The position numbers and the translations under genes were made by a program. The notes under the pieces are model-generated. The model ran no database searches. It was not told where the DNA came from and worked only from the letters and a program-made list of their open reading frames with translations. 64,000 nt of DNA from Xenopus tropicalis (taxonomy: Eukaryota; Chordata; Amphibia; Anura; Pipidae): the NCBI RefSeq assembly GCF_000004195.4, contig NC_030684.2:111143429-111207428 (forward strand), written 5' to 3'. Positions within the stretch are counted from its first letter, which is position 1. Each line of letters begins with the position of its first letter. Below, one piece after another: positions 1-14,513 of the stretch.

Positions 1-240
1 AAATACCTCAAATTTTCATTGTTTACAAACTCAAATAAAACTCAAAAATTTGAATATCTAAAATTAAAATTATGGCTTGACTTTGCCTAGGACAAATCCA
101 ATTGACTTCTATAGAAACTCACAAGCTTTTAGATGTTAAAGTTTTAAATTTGAGTTTTTGGGTTGGTTGCACTTAATAAATACCAGACATTCGCGTTTTT
201 TTAACCATAATTACATTTTTTGTATTTTTAGAGCAAAACA
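1..240. repeat. Decayed frog MITE fragment, cut by window edge
   Basis: Contains phrases typical of an abundant Xenopus MITE class, such as acttctatagaaactcacaa and repeated aactcaaat / atttgagtttt words in opposite orientation. Resembles the fragment at 27840-28165. The family name is not certain. Confidence 0.4.
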
Positions 241-938
241 ACTCAAATTGTGAAAAAGAATCAAACTGGAAGGTTGATATATCACCCCTCTGTGTCTAGC
301 TATGTCTCACTGTAGTTATCTGTTATCCAATCCCTCTCTATTTATTTATGTACTTTCTATACATCCCTATAATATAGAACAATAAAATTCCCCCAAATGT
401 TGGTTAGGTTAGCAATTAAAATAAGCTATAGGTGGTGTTAATACATTTCATGCTGGGATGATTATACTTACCTAAAACCATTTACATAAATACCAGCAAT
501 ACTGCATTAATAGCAGCTGATGTGGCAATGGATATATGTATATATTTATAACTGATTACAGGGTCTTTTTAGTTACAAGGTGTTTTATATGTATGACCAG
601 TGTGTGTATGAAGGCACACTTTGGGATTGTAATAGTGCTGTTCTTCATATCACATATGGGTTTCTTATAAATACATATATATAACTATATATGGGTATTT
701 TTTTTTATTTACACAGAGGAGCAAGATATTGCTTTTGGGAAAAGGAATGAAAGCAATAATCTCCCATTCGGTAATTGCTAGAGTATCTGTCTTCCCTCAT
801 TGGTCTATAGAGAAGAAATAATCTGCTGGTTATGTACAGAATGACAATAGGAGTATCAATTGATGGGAATTCGCAGTACAGAGGAATCAGCTTGGGCTGA
901 GTGCCTCCTCACCCTTCCACTCTGCTGCCTTTATTATG

Positions 939-969
<31 letters not shown>

Positions 970-1640
970 GGCCACTATTTTCCAGGAAGCCAAAAATATC
1001 CCCATGCTAGCCAATCAATAATAATAAGAGAAATGTGCTCTTTAAATAAAAGGACATTTGTTGTTAAATCAAAAAGATTGCGACATTTTAATGACATAGT
1101 TGTCACTTTCCCATGAGCCCGCAGTTACCTTCCCACATTCCCCTACAAACACCCCAACACATATAAATGTAAATATACCAGCGATTCCGTGCGTATATAT
1201 ATTTATTTATATTTATGGGCAGGAATAAGTATATTTGCGGGTTCCCAAGAGCAGAGGGCGCATAGGGAGTAGGTACTTTTTAAAGTACACAAATAATAAT
1301 AAGGGTAAAATGGCAAAAAGGGCAAACAATAAAGGAAGACAAATAATAAGTAGAAGGATACCAGAGAGGAGTGACTGGTAAATGTAATATTAGAGCAATA
1401 CAAAGCCCTTCCCAGCAGGAGCTCGGGCATTTTATTCTGGAGCTGTGCGTGGCTTTCAGGAGGGAGTGCCAGGGTTAATCACACAGACAAGGCGCTTGTT
1501 TGCGATGGTTTAGGAATGTAAATATCCTAGCGATGCCGGTGTTGGCACAGCTTGCAGTGTATGAACAAGTAGAGAGGGATAAGAGAGAGATGGCTGATGG
1601 CAGGGTGTAGGAAACTCTGGCCAGTTGGTTAGTAGCCCCC
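241..1640. other. Upstream flank, AT-rich, no gene seen
   Basis: AT-rich sequence with a TTA microsatellite and short TATA runs. The small open frames here are short, not conserved-looking and end in low-complexity sequence. A GCAGAGGGCGC word at 1251 matches the core of the CTCF-like site 540 bp downstream. Confidence 0.6.
931..969. repeat. (TTA)n microsatellite
   Basis: About 13 units of TTA with one TGA interruption near the start. Confidence 0.95.
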
Positions 1641-2180
1641 TTTCTTGTACCCCTGCCCAGCGGAGGTGAATATGGGGGTACCGCACAGCCAGTTTGGAGC
1701 TGCGATTAGCCGATTCGGTGCGCTAGATACTAATATCCCTTGGCAGCGGCTAACTCGGAACCCTGAGAGTATGTGTGGGTAGAAGTGCCAGCAGAGGGCG
1801 CGCTAGGGCCGCGTATGGAGGCGAGTCCCCGGCGTGTGTAAGTCCGAGCCGTCCCGGGAGCGCTCTGTACAGGTCACACTGCGCCTGCCGAACCGCCACA
1901 ACTAGCACAGGTCACCGGGAGGTCAGGCGGATCCCAGACACGGAATATATATGGCCACGAATTCTCCGAGTCCAACCAGCCTGGAAGTTCGGAAGCGTCC
2001 AGTGTGGCCCCTACCGGCGGCTTTGTCGTTTTCTACTAGCAGCCAGTACGAGCAGCTCTCTTGTGTGATCTGATACAGACCCCGGCAGCACACAGTACTT
2101 ACCGTGCGGGTCAGTAGCCAGGGACAGGCCAGTATTAATGCGTCTCGGGCAAGCGCTCGGCGGCTGCGATTTTGTAGCAT
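1640..2180. promoter_or_regulatory. CpG-rich block, candidate upstream or divergent promoter
   Basis: CpG density is far above the surrounding AT-rich sequence, with many CCGG, GCGC and CGG words. It includes a CTCF-like site (1786-1803), a + strand GTAAGT donor-like word at 1838-1843 and a strong - strand donor ACG|GTAAGT ending at 2103. These features fit either a distal noncoding first exon of meis2 or a divergent noncoding transcript. No long conserved reading frame is seen. Confidence 0.45.
1786..1803 (+). promoter_or_regulatory. CTCF-like site (CCAGCAGAGGGCGC)
   Basis: CCAGCAGAGGGCGC matches the CTCF core CCASYAGRKGGCRC at every position. It sits inside the CpG-rich block, about 7 kb upstream of the start codon, so it could mark a boundary or promoter anchor. 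A second GCAGAGGGCGC core, with a weaker 5' half (AAGA), lies at 1251 in the same orientation. Confidence 0.55.
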
Positions 2181-4430
2181 GTCAGGCTCATTCGTTGGGA
2201 AACAAACTTTATAATACGGAAGGCTTTTAAAAATAAATATCTTTAACATTCGTTTTTGTAGCCTTGGCTTTAATTGGTATTAAGGGCAAGCTAATAAACA
2301 TGATGATTATTAGTTAGTAATAATAGAATTAAGGATGATGCTAGGTGCCCAGAGTCGTTTTTGCTGCTGATACTGAAGTATTGGTTAAATCGGATAAATT
2401 GCCAGAGGAAGAAAGGAATGGGACATCTCCATCCCGGGGCACCCAGAGGTGTTAGAGGGAGCCCAGCAGCGCATTAGGCTCCCCCATGGGTGTTTGCTAG
2501 TGAGTCCGCCGCTGCATCTCCCCTTATTTACCTTTGTGTTAGAGACCTAATGATGTGCTGCTGCGGCTGCGGCTGCTGGGGTGTCGCGATTGTCCCAGCC
2601 GCTGGTGCGGAGATTCCGACCTGTCAGACGCGCTTTATTGTTTTAGCAGTTGGTCCTTAATGATCCCCTCACAGCTGGAACTCTCACCCCAATAGTGACC
2701 CGTTCCTTACCAACCTCACCCACTGCTACTGCCTTTTGCTGCCACCATTATACCTGCTGAGTGGTGCCTTAAATAAAAAAGAAATAAAAATCAACGGAAA
2801 ATATCATAAATAGATGGGTCTAATTCCAATGGCCCTAAACCGTTTCTAAGTGCTAATTACAAACAATTCCAATTTAATGACTTACTTTGGAGCTTTTTCC
2901 CTCCCCAGCCTGGGTTAATCCTGCCCGTAGTAACTACACCTCGTATTCCCAGGAAGGGACCGCTACACACACGGATTGAACAATCTGCTTTATATAAATA
3001 TATATGTATATAGCAACTGCACATTGCGTTTGTCTGGGATTACTATTCGCAATTATAATCATGTGGCAATGTAACATTGGTTACAATAAACCCATTTCTG
3101 CAATCAGCACCGTCCGATTAAATAACAACAAACTAACAAACTGTAGCAATATCATGAGTATTTCACTAGTATTCTTCTTTATCGTGTACAGTCCGTTTAT
3201 ATAGCTTGCTTATTAGTGGGAATTACTGCAGAAAATACTCAAGCCTGTCTGCAAGAAAAACAAGAATAGGCATAAATATAATTGTTTACAATTATGTGTA
3301 CTTGTTTGTGTGTGTATATGTATATATATATATATACACGAAGTAAAAAAAATGAATAAAAGAAAAGATAGAATAATACAAGTAAAACCCATATTATACT
3401 GCAAAGCTACTCAGTTTATTGCACGTATTACATGAAAAGCCCTGAAATGCAGTGTCCGTGTGCCATAGCGGCCGTGCTGCCATTCCCCAAACACAAGGCT
3501 ATTAGGAAAGATCCTGTGGGAAGGGACACAGACAATAAAAGGAGTCATTATTGCCTCTTATTCCGATTCCACTGCGAATTTATTTGTAAGCTTCGAATGT
3601 GAGAATTGCTCATTTTCCAGTCTACATGTGTTTTTAGTCTTATGGGCACGAAATTCAAAGCCAAACTGACACTAGTAGAGAGGGGCAATTTTGAGCACTT
3701 TTAGGAGATTTTTACAAACATACATATTTTTGCGTGTGTATAAATATACAGATGTGTAGCTATATATTCATATGTATAGATATACATTCATATGTATAGA
3801 TATATAAAATATAATACAATACATCTTTGCCATCTTGCATATACATTGATATATCTATATATATGTACAGAGCAACAAATATATATGTATATATAACAAA
3901 TATATATAAATATATATGTATAGATATATATATCTTTTATATATATATTTAAAAGATCATAAGATCGTGTGTGTGGGAATTACATTGCTTGCCTTGAGCA
4001 CAGAATTACACGAGCAATATATTGTGTGTAGCTCTTTTATCTCTGTGTATTGCTCTCTCTTTATATTGGGTACAGTGTGCATGTAGCTCTAAAAAGCAAA
4101 AAAAGAACAAAAAAAACACCCAAAATTGAAACAAAAATTCTCTCTGCAAGCGAGCAGTGTATTATCCAGAGAATGATTGTGGGAAGGGCTGTTGTTGAAT
4201 AAGCCATGTTGCTCAGCCTGCACACCTGTAGCAAGTAGTACAAGTAGTATAGAGCCAGTAGAATAAATCTAAGAAATGAGATCCCGTTGCCCCATGGATG
4301 GGGAGTAGTCACAACTCACCTTGCGTTTCATAGGGTTTCAACGTTGAATCCATCAGGAAAAGTGTAATTGTTACTAATTGCTTTGTGTAGCTTCCTGGCT
4401 GGGCAGGGTACACATGTAAGTAAACAAATA
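2180..4430. other. Upstream flank: GC-moderate segment then TA-rich block
   Basis: 2400-2700 is repeat-free with scattered CpGs and looks like it could be conserved. 3718-3960 is a TA-rich low-complexity block containing a short duplication around catatgtatagatat. No credible gene is visible. Open frames at 3004-3404 and 4061-4312 are AT-rich chance frames. Confidence 0.55.
3718..3960. repeat. TA-rich low-complexity block with local duplication
   Basis: Dominated by TATA words; attcatatgtatagatata occurs twice in a row around 3766-3806. Confidence 0.7.
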
Positions 4431-5340
4431 TGCCCCAGTTCCCCTGCAGTAACCTTGTACCCTACCCCGGCACCCCTATTGCCTTTACTGAAGCCCCGTT
4501 ACCGCAGCGTTACCCCCTGCTTCCCGAAGCAACCATTCTCATGCCCCTGCTCCCCTAGCACTGCCTTCCCTTATAGAAGCGCTGCCTCAGTGCAAGTTCC
4601 CTGCCATGGAGAACCCCCTTGCCCTAGCACCCCTACCCAGCGTGCCCCATAATTCCTTGGCTCTCAGTACTCTTCCCTCTTGCCCCAGCTCTTACAGAAA
4701 GGAGGAATCCTGCCTCTCCTCCAACATCTCAGTATTCCTCTCTGCCCCAGCAGCAGTATTGTCTCCTACCCCTGCCTGCTTCTTTCCTGCCCACATCACT
4801 TATACCAGTGCTTCCCCCTGTCACTAGTCCCTTACCCCAGTGTTATCTCCTGCCCCAGATCCTTTACACCAGTGTTCCTTCCTGCCCTAAGCCCTTAGTG
4901 CTCCTTTACCCCAGTGTTATCTCCTACCCCTGCTCTGCATTTACCCCCATTCCCTCCTGCCCTGCCAACTTACAGCAGCTCTCTCTCCCGCTTTGGCTCA
5001 TTTACAGTACCGATCCATCCGCTTCATTTCCCTTACAGAAGAGTCTCGTCCTTTCCCTGGCAGCAGTGTTCCCACCTGCCCTAGCTCCTTAGCCAAGGGA
5101 AAGGTTCTACCCCAACACCTAGAGACGTTAATGATTCCAGCTAATGTACATTAGTGTCTCACCTCTCCAGCTCCCTTTCCAGCTAAGCTCCATCGTGTCC
5201 CAGCTCCCTTGCAGTCTATTGCAGTATGCTAGCCCAGTTCCTTACCGGACAGCTCCCTTTTGCATAGAAGCCATACCAGAAACATTGCCTTCCAGTCCCA
5301 CCCTTCCCCAATGCCTACTAGAGCCCCTGGCGTGAGTTCT
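4430..5340. repeat. Degenerate C-rich minisatellite, period about 31 bp
   Basis: Imperfect tandem repeats whose clearest copies read CCTTACCCCAGTGTTATCTC followed by CTGCCCCAGAT (around 4830-4950). Words such as CCAGTGTT, CTCCTGCCCC and CCTTAC recur at roughly 31-bp spacing or multiples, decaying towards both ends. The + strand is strongly C over G. It keeps several frames open, which explains the Pro/Ser/Leu-rich open frames here. Confidence 0.6.
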
Positions 5341-7680
5341 CTTACCTAATGCCCTGGGGCAGAGTCCCACTCAGCTGAGACTCAGCAGGGAGTTCCAATG
5401 TCTGACTGCCTGGTACCTTTCCAATAACCAGACTGGCCCATATCTGCCTGTGGCGAGTAGCGCCCCATCCCCTTATTCTCTCCTTCACAGAGCTGCCTCT
5501 TCTGCTGGATCTTAGAACCGAGACATCACATCTCCATTCCCAGGAGAGTTTCCTTCCCGACAACTCTCCGGTGCAGCCCAAGTCCCGAACCTAGAGTCCA
5601 GCGATATGAAGTTGCGCTATGTGCACTGGGGATGCCCAATGCCTCCATCCTGCTACCCCTTGCATTAGCTACTTTAGCTTTCTGGCACGATTGTTCCCGC
5701 AGACATCTATGTTAGGGAGCTGCCACGCTTTAACCCCTTCAGTGCCTGAGGGGCAGAAGTAACCGCCTGGAGGAACCGCCCTCTTCCAGCACAGCAATGG
5801 TTAATTGTCCTGAACTGATGACTTGTTTCTAATCTTCTAGAAGAGGGACCCTGACCCCTGAAACCTACTGCTGTATTACAGGGGCATCAGAAGTCCTTAG
5901 GGCCAGTGGGGAAGCTCAGTGACCCTCTGACACCCACTAACACTTTAACTCGGCTTTCTAATTCTATTCTATTTAGACTTGTGGGATCACGGAGATAGGG
6001 CATTAAAAGGGCCCTCATCCGAGAAAGCTCAGGGCAGGCTCAGGCTCCGCCCCCTTTAAACTTCAGGGCCCAGCTATGATTGATGGGCTCCAGGACTTGC
6101 AGTAATTGACTGTTCTGAGGTCTAAAGCAGGTTTCACTGCCAGCAAATGGGATTGGACAGAAAGACAAAAAAAAGAGAGAGGCAGCCCCCCTCCCCCACA
6201 CAAAGTCTTGGGCTGTGTTTTTTTTCCTTTTCTTCTGCTGGAAAAGTTCATTTAGTGCTCGGGGAGCAGCATTTTACTTGCTTTAGTAAATAGCCTGAGT
6301 GTAATTAGCGTTGCTATTAGGGAGCATTATAGCACTAATACCTGTGTGTACATGCCACAGCCACACACAAAGAAGTAGTACAGCTATCACACATGCCTGA
6401 CGGGACACTGCCTGCTGACCTGCTGACTCCAAGCAGAGGGCCACACTATCTCATAAAGTGGGCTGCATGGAGCATCTTAGGGAGGCCTTCACCTATTCCT
6501 GCTTGTTGGCATGGGTACCTGTATATTTAGCGTATAACGTGTATGTTTAATATAACCCATACATTTAAATACGTGAAGATCAAACCCAGTCAATATGTAA
6601 GGAGGGAAGAACAGTTCTGTGGCAGTCTCTGCGCCCTGTCAGTTCTGTTTTTAACGCCAAATCTCAAAAACAAAGGGTTTTCACTTACTGCAGCCGTTCC
6701 AGATTCTACACGCACGTACCAATCTGATTGCTCTATCCAAAAACCCTTATAACCTAGGATCGCCAATCAGCTGTCCAACAGCCGGCTTCTGCAACTGCCC
6801 AAACAAATGCCCAAGATCGATCAGTTGCCCTGCAACTCGCTCCCTGCTCCTCCGAGCCCTCACTGACAATGCAACATGTCTGGATTCCTTTCATTCTTAC
6901 AACAGGAATTATTTCAGGGGGCATCTCTACTCTGCTGGTGGGAAAGGGGGCTAGGGCTGAGAGTGGCCTGCAGTCTCAGAGAGACACTCAGTAAAATGTC
7001 CTTTGTAAAAGCCAAATGACTAATAAAAAGGGTGCAATTATCGGCAGCTATATTGCTATATTTAGTATTCACATCAAGGTTGTCCAACTTTTGGCCCTTC
7101 ATTTGTAATTAAACGAAAACTTTCAGTATTCCAGTTGTAGTTTAGAATGACAAACTAAGTTGTTTTTAATCATTAGTTATACTCAGTAATGGCATAAGAG
7201 ACATTAGATCCCCCAGTCCAGCTTTTAGTAGGTACAATTTATTGAGTTCCACCTACAGTTTCCTGATTTTGGGAGCAGTTGGATGATTTGGGAGCAGCTG
7301 GAGGGTAACAGGTAGGGCAGATTTACATTAACTGATATTTGTTAATACGCAATTCTGTACATTTCGCCACTTTGAAAAATCTGGTTTCGAGTGTGTGTAT
7401 TGGGGGGGCATATATAAATCAGAGATTTCAATCTGCAACCCCCAACTACCTTTGTACTACAACTCTCAGAACTTCTTTTTTTACAAATAATGAAAATGCA
7501 TGAAGTCAGTATGTTTTTATGTACTTCCTCACTAGAAGCCCCTCTGATCCTGGGACCCTGGCTGGGAGCTGTATTTATGCGCATGTAGAAGTCCCAGACA
7601 CATCGGCCAGTAACCTGCTGTAAGTGCACACAAATCCCCCAGTTACAGAGAGCAAGACAGCTGGCCAAATCCTGAAGAAG
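5340..7680. other. Upstream flank of meis2, mostly unique sequence
   Basis: No gene is visible. 5980-6260 is repeat-free with a GC box (ctccgcccc), a TGATTGATGG motif and a purine/pyrimidine tract, and may be a conserved element. 7140-7680 has nothing recognisable beyond short runs. Confidence 0.5.
6077..6086 (+). promoter_or_regulatory. HOX/PBX-type site TGATTGATGG
   Basis: Exact match to the HOX-PBX consensus TGATNNATGG. It lies 2.8 kb upstream of the start codon, close to a GC box. Binding is inferred. Confidence 0.35.
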
Positions 7681-8020
7681 CTGCTGGCTCGTACACGCCG
7701 GGCTCTGGCTAGCTGAGGGGAGGTGGTGCGTCTGTGTTACTTTGTGGCTGTGTGGGATGGAGAGAGAGAGGATCAGTAGTGAGGGAGAATCCTGTGCTTG
7801 TAGCCTCCCATTCCCTGCCTCCTAGCCCTGCCCGTTGAGCAGGAGCTTTCCTGATTGCACGCCGCCCATTGCATTGCCTCTTTAGTCTCTGCCTCCCTCC
7901 ATGTGTCTGTGCCGTAGGACTGGCTCCCTCTACTTCCGGGTCCCGTCATTTTCATTCTCCCGCCGATCAGCTCAACAAACTGAGTCTCTTGTATAAGGCA
8001 GCAGCAGCCAACCTGCCAGC
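7680..8020 (+). promoter_or_regulatory. Probable proximal promoter region of meis2
   Basis: A stretch with moderate CpG content, inverted CCAAT-like motifs (around 7866), an ETS-type CTTCCGGG (7931-7938) and the TATAAGG box. It is repeat-free and directly precedes the inferred 5' UTR. The assignment rests on position and composition only. Confidence 0.4.
7992..7999 (+). promoter_or_regulatory. Candidate TATA box of meis2 promoter (TATAAGGC)
   Basis: TATAAGGC lies about 855 bp upstream of the start codon in an otherwise C/T-rich, CpG-containing stretch. A start site would fall near 8020-8030. No CAGE or cDNA evidence is available here, so other start sites are possible. Confidence 0.4.
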
Positions 8021-8429
8021 AGTCAGTCATCTGCCAGAGACAGGCTGCAAATTCCCCACCTCATCCACCCAACTCAGCTCCACATTCTCTGCACTCGGAA
8101 GCACTTTGCTTTGGCTTTCATTACATTTGTAACTAGTTTTATTTTTATATTTATTTGGGGTTTTTTATTTTTTTAATTGGTTTCTCTTCATCATTTGGAT
8201 CTAGAATTTTTTCACGTGTCACTGGGAAAAAAAATAAAAGAGACAGAGATCTGTAGGGAGCTGTCAAGAGGAGTTACAGGAAAGATAGGAGCAGCAGGGG
8301 AGACGCGTAAGGAGAGAGAGAGGGGTTGGAAGATTTGCTGCTCAATCGTATCTTCATCAATATCACCATCATCTTCCTCCTCCTCTCCTGCCACCATCCC
8401 TCATTCAACGCGCTGACATGCTCTGCCTC

Positions 8430-8439
8430 TGATTGACAT
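8430..8439 (+). promoter_or_regulatory. PBX/MEIS composite site TGATTGACAT
   Basis: Differs from the known PBX-MEIS composite consensus TGATTGACAG only at the last base. A MEIS hexamer TGACAG follows at 8459-8464. Together they suggest that the gene may be controlled by its own product or by PBX complexes. Binding is inferred. Confidence 0.4.
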
Positions 8440-8457
8440 CTGAAGTGGCGGAGAGCC

Positions 8458-8508
8458 ATGACAGTCCCCACTCTGGGTACGTGTGGCTCTCTCCAGGGCC
8501 GCCACTGA
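8458..8508 (+). CDS. Upstream ORF in meis2 5' UTR, 16 codons (regulatory candidate)
   Basis: ATG ACA GTC up to a TGA stop, encoding MTVPTLGTCGSLQGRH. It ends about 340 nt before the MAQR start, so reinitiation is possible. Start context is moderate (G at -3). I would treat it as a translational control element rather than as a functional peptide, unless the peptide is conserved in other vertebrates. Confidence 0.35.
   Translation: MTVPTLGTCGSLQGRH
8459..8464 (+). promoter_or_regulatory. MEIS hexamer TGACAG
   Basis: An exact MEIS half-site 20 bp after the TGATTGACAT motif. A hexamer is common by chance; the pairing with the composite site is what gives it weight. It overlaps the start codon of the 16-codon upstream ORF. 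Confidence 0.3.
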
Positions 8509-8846
8509 CCCCCAACTTGGGATTTTGGACACTTTATTTCCTCTGATCATTTTGTTAAAAACAACCCAAAAACAAAAAGGAAGAAAAAAAAAAAAACTAA
8601 ACACAAACAAGGACAACAAGAAGGAGCCCTCACCCCACCCCCGCGCCTTGGCTTCTGAATTAACATGATTATTTGATTGCATTTTCTCTTCTTGGAGCCG
8701 GCTAAGGAATCTTTGTTGGATTGCAGCAGGAACAAGAAATATTTGAGTTTTTCCCCCCTAGCCCCCCATTCCCGGGACTCGAGAGGCTCCATTCTGGGAG
8801 CAGGGGACGAGGAGATACCCTAGGGCTGCCGGACAGCTGTTTATTG

Positions 8847-8858
8847 ATGGCGCAAAGG
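8847..8858 (+). CDS. meis2: meis2 coding exon 1 (MAQR)
   Basis: The exon codes only for MAQR and ends AGG|gtaggt, a good splice donor, in phase 0. The MAQR start followed by YDELPHYG in the next exon is the standard MEIS-family N-terminus, which fixes the start codon. The start context is mediocre (T at -3, G at +4), so some ribosomes could pass on to Met13 in exon 2. The exon is preceded by a long 5' UTR that is C- and A-rich. Confidence 0.93.
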
Positions 8859-11231
<2,373 letters not shown>

Positions 11232-11282
11232 GTCAGAGCAGAGAAACCACTCTTTTCTTCAAACCCGGAGTTGGATAATTTG
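11232..11282 (+). CDS. meis2: meis2 coding exon 4 (residues 129-145)
   Basis: A 51-nt exon, phase 0 on both sides, between acceptor cccgcag and donor TTG|gtgaga. It encodes VRAEKPLFSSNPELDNL, the linker into the second half of the PBX-interaction domain. Being a multiple of three and symmetric in phase, it could be skipped without a frameshift, although this would damage the domain. The same exon size is expected across the MEIS family. Confidence 0.97.
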
Positions 11283-11790
11283 GTGAGATATTTTATTTTC
11301 TATTGATCAGTGTTGTCACTATTTAATTGGGGGGGGGGTGAAACATATTAATATTATTATTAACATATTAACAATAGTTCTCTGTACATGTTTTACGCTT
11401 TACATCGTGTATATTATAGACAATAGGGCAAAAGAAGGCGAAACTAATCACTAGTAATGCGCCAGTATTGCCAGCTCCTTGCTTGGATTTGGGGGGCCCG
11501 TACAGTGGGGCTGCCACCTGTGGGCCTGCCTGTCCCTCAGATTATTAATGTCAGGGAATTAGCAGGCAAGAGGTGAATGAGAAAATGAGAAATGTGAAGG
11601 AATCGGGGCAGGATTACACTTGATCAGAAGTAGCCAGGCGTGACGGCGGAATGGGCTAAATGTGGGATAATTAGTATTCCCCATGACAGGGGCACACAGA
11701 GGGGGGATCCCCAAGCCTGGACCAGAATAAGGAGAACTCCCAGCTAGCCCATCACCTGTCCCAACATAAATCCAACTCTCTTCATTACAG
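11283..11790 (+). other. meis2 intron 4
   Basis: Donor gtgaga, acceptor cattacag. Contains a 10-G run at 11329-11338. 11440-11720 is repeat-free and might be conserved. Confidence 0.85.
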
Positions 11791-11841
11791 ATGATACAGG
11801 CGATCCAGGTCTTGCGGTTTCACCTCTTGGAATTAGAAAAG
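11791..11841 (+). CDS. meis2: meis2 coding exon 5 (residues 146-162)
   Basis: A second 51-nt symmetric exon, bounded by cattacag and AAG|gtaaga. It encodes MIQAIQVLRFHLLELEK, an amphipathic leucine-rich helix of the MEIS-B half of the PBX-interaction region. The match to the MEIS family is complete as far as I can recall. Confidence 0.97.
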
Positions 11842-13134
<1,293 letters not shown>

Positions 13135-13143
13135 TAGGTTAGA

Positions 13144-13186
<43 letters not shown>
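13144..13186. repeat. (GT)n(AT)n microsatellite
   Basis: Five GT units followed by about 16 AT units. Confidence 0.95.
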
Positions 13187-13190
<4 letters not shown>

Positions 13191-13599
13191 CATTTTATAC
13201 AGGAAAGAAGAATGTATTTGTTAAGATCTCTGGTTATAGCCAAACTGAACTGATTCATGATATGTTTTTACTGTTTAACCATGTGTTCAGTTTCTCTGTG
13301 TATTATACAGTTTTGCTTTTAGGTAGGTGCTGTTGCTCACAGTCGGTATTTATTTGCTTAGCTGACTCCTTCTTGCAAGGTCTATGGTTTAAGCTTTTTC
13401 TATGTGGCCGGTGCAGGGCAAGGTGTATGTAGGTTTATGTATAATTAGCCTGTTTTAGCTGCAGCTGGAACCCCTTATAGTAAAAGCATTATGGCCTTTA
13501 ATTCATTAACAATTGGCTTTTCTATTATGGAAGGATGGGTGAATTATGACAGCTAGGTGAATTATTTGTCATATTACAAGTTAAGCATTGATTGCCAGC

Positions 13600-13870
13600 A
13601 CTATAAATGGGTTATCCACCCAAAAACTGTTTGTTTGAATAGTTAAAGAAAATATAATTCTAAGCAACTTCAGAATATAAATTAATTACAAATTTGTTTT
13701 TTTAAGTTATTGGCAAATGTATTTGCCACTGAAAAAAAGGATTTTGTTTATTCCGTTCTAGTCTCTGGTTCTGACTCTTGATACAGTGTGGCAGAAGTCA
13801 GTTCTCCAGGTCTGTTGAGCAGCTGACTTCTGATTCAGGACTGCAGAGAATATAAACAGCAAGACTGACA
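13600..13870. repeat. Probable frog T2-type MITE remnant
   Basis: Starts gggttatccacccaaaaac and contains aattctaagcaacttcagaa, a phrase shared with the element at 29560-29695 (read from the opposite strand). The ends are decayed and no TTAA duplication is clear. Confidence 0.4.
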
Positions 13871-14513
13871 CTGCTTTCATTAGCAATTACCTTTACAACT
13901 AACTGTAAAACCAGTTAAATGTTTAAAGTATATTGGAAAGTTTAATAAAATTACACAAAAACAGTTTTGGGGTTGAGATCCCTTGTAATTACTTGGCACA
14001 CTGAGAAATAAAATAGTGGTTTTAATAAAATGTAAGCAGGAAGTTGTGCCCTGTATTTTATTGATAACAGTGGATGTTCCTCCATGTCTGCCGTCAGTGT
14101 TCATGGTTTGAACTTTTGTGATTGGCTCAGGTGCTGGTGTATCAGTTGGATTATTGTTGAAAAACATTTAGACCAAAGCCAGGATAGCCCTTTCTGTAAT
14201 GCTGTGGAAACATTTTGAAACGCTATTTCACTACTGTTTTCTCTTTATTTCTGCAAAAATGCTTTAAGCAATTAGCAATAATAACATATACATCTGTAGA
14301 GTATATATATTTGCGCCTTTCATGTGATAAGTGCGTATTTAGCTTTACTTTAGGCAACTTTAACTTTAGCATGGTATAAACCATTTTATATAAATATATA
14401 TATATATATGTGTGTGTGTATGTGATGAGTCCCACCTTGCAATGGACTAAGACAGGAAGATGGTATCTTGTTGACATTATATAAACAGGGTGAATGGAAG
14501 TTCCGCTGTGTGA

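Larger units (their letters stand above)
8022..8846 (+). other. meis2: Inferred meis2 5' untranslated region
   Basis: The start is placed about 30 bp downstream of the TATAAGG box and is an inference. The region runs without a clear splice acceptor to the MAQR start codon. It is T-rich at 8130-8180, then purine-rich, then A/C-rich around 8555-8640. It contains three ATGs upstream of the main start (8418, 8458 and 8664), each followed quickly by a stop, so translation of the main frame is probably damped by upstream ORFs. An upstream noncoding exon cannot be excluded. Confidence 0.5.

Noticed and set aside
1775..2249. Open frames of 97 (+) and 108 (-) codons
   Set aside because: They fall in the CpG island where stops are rare; no recognisable domain and no support for translation.
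4368..5335. Series of Pro/Ser/Leu-rich open frames
   Set aside because: Caused by the C-rich degenerate minisatellite; overlapping frames with the same low-complexity composition and no domain.
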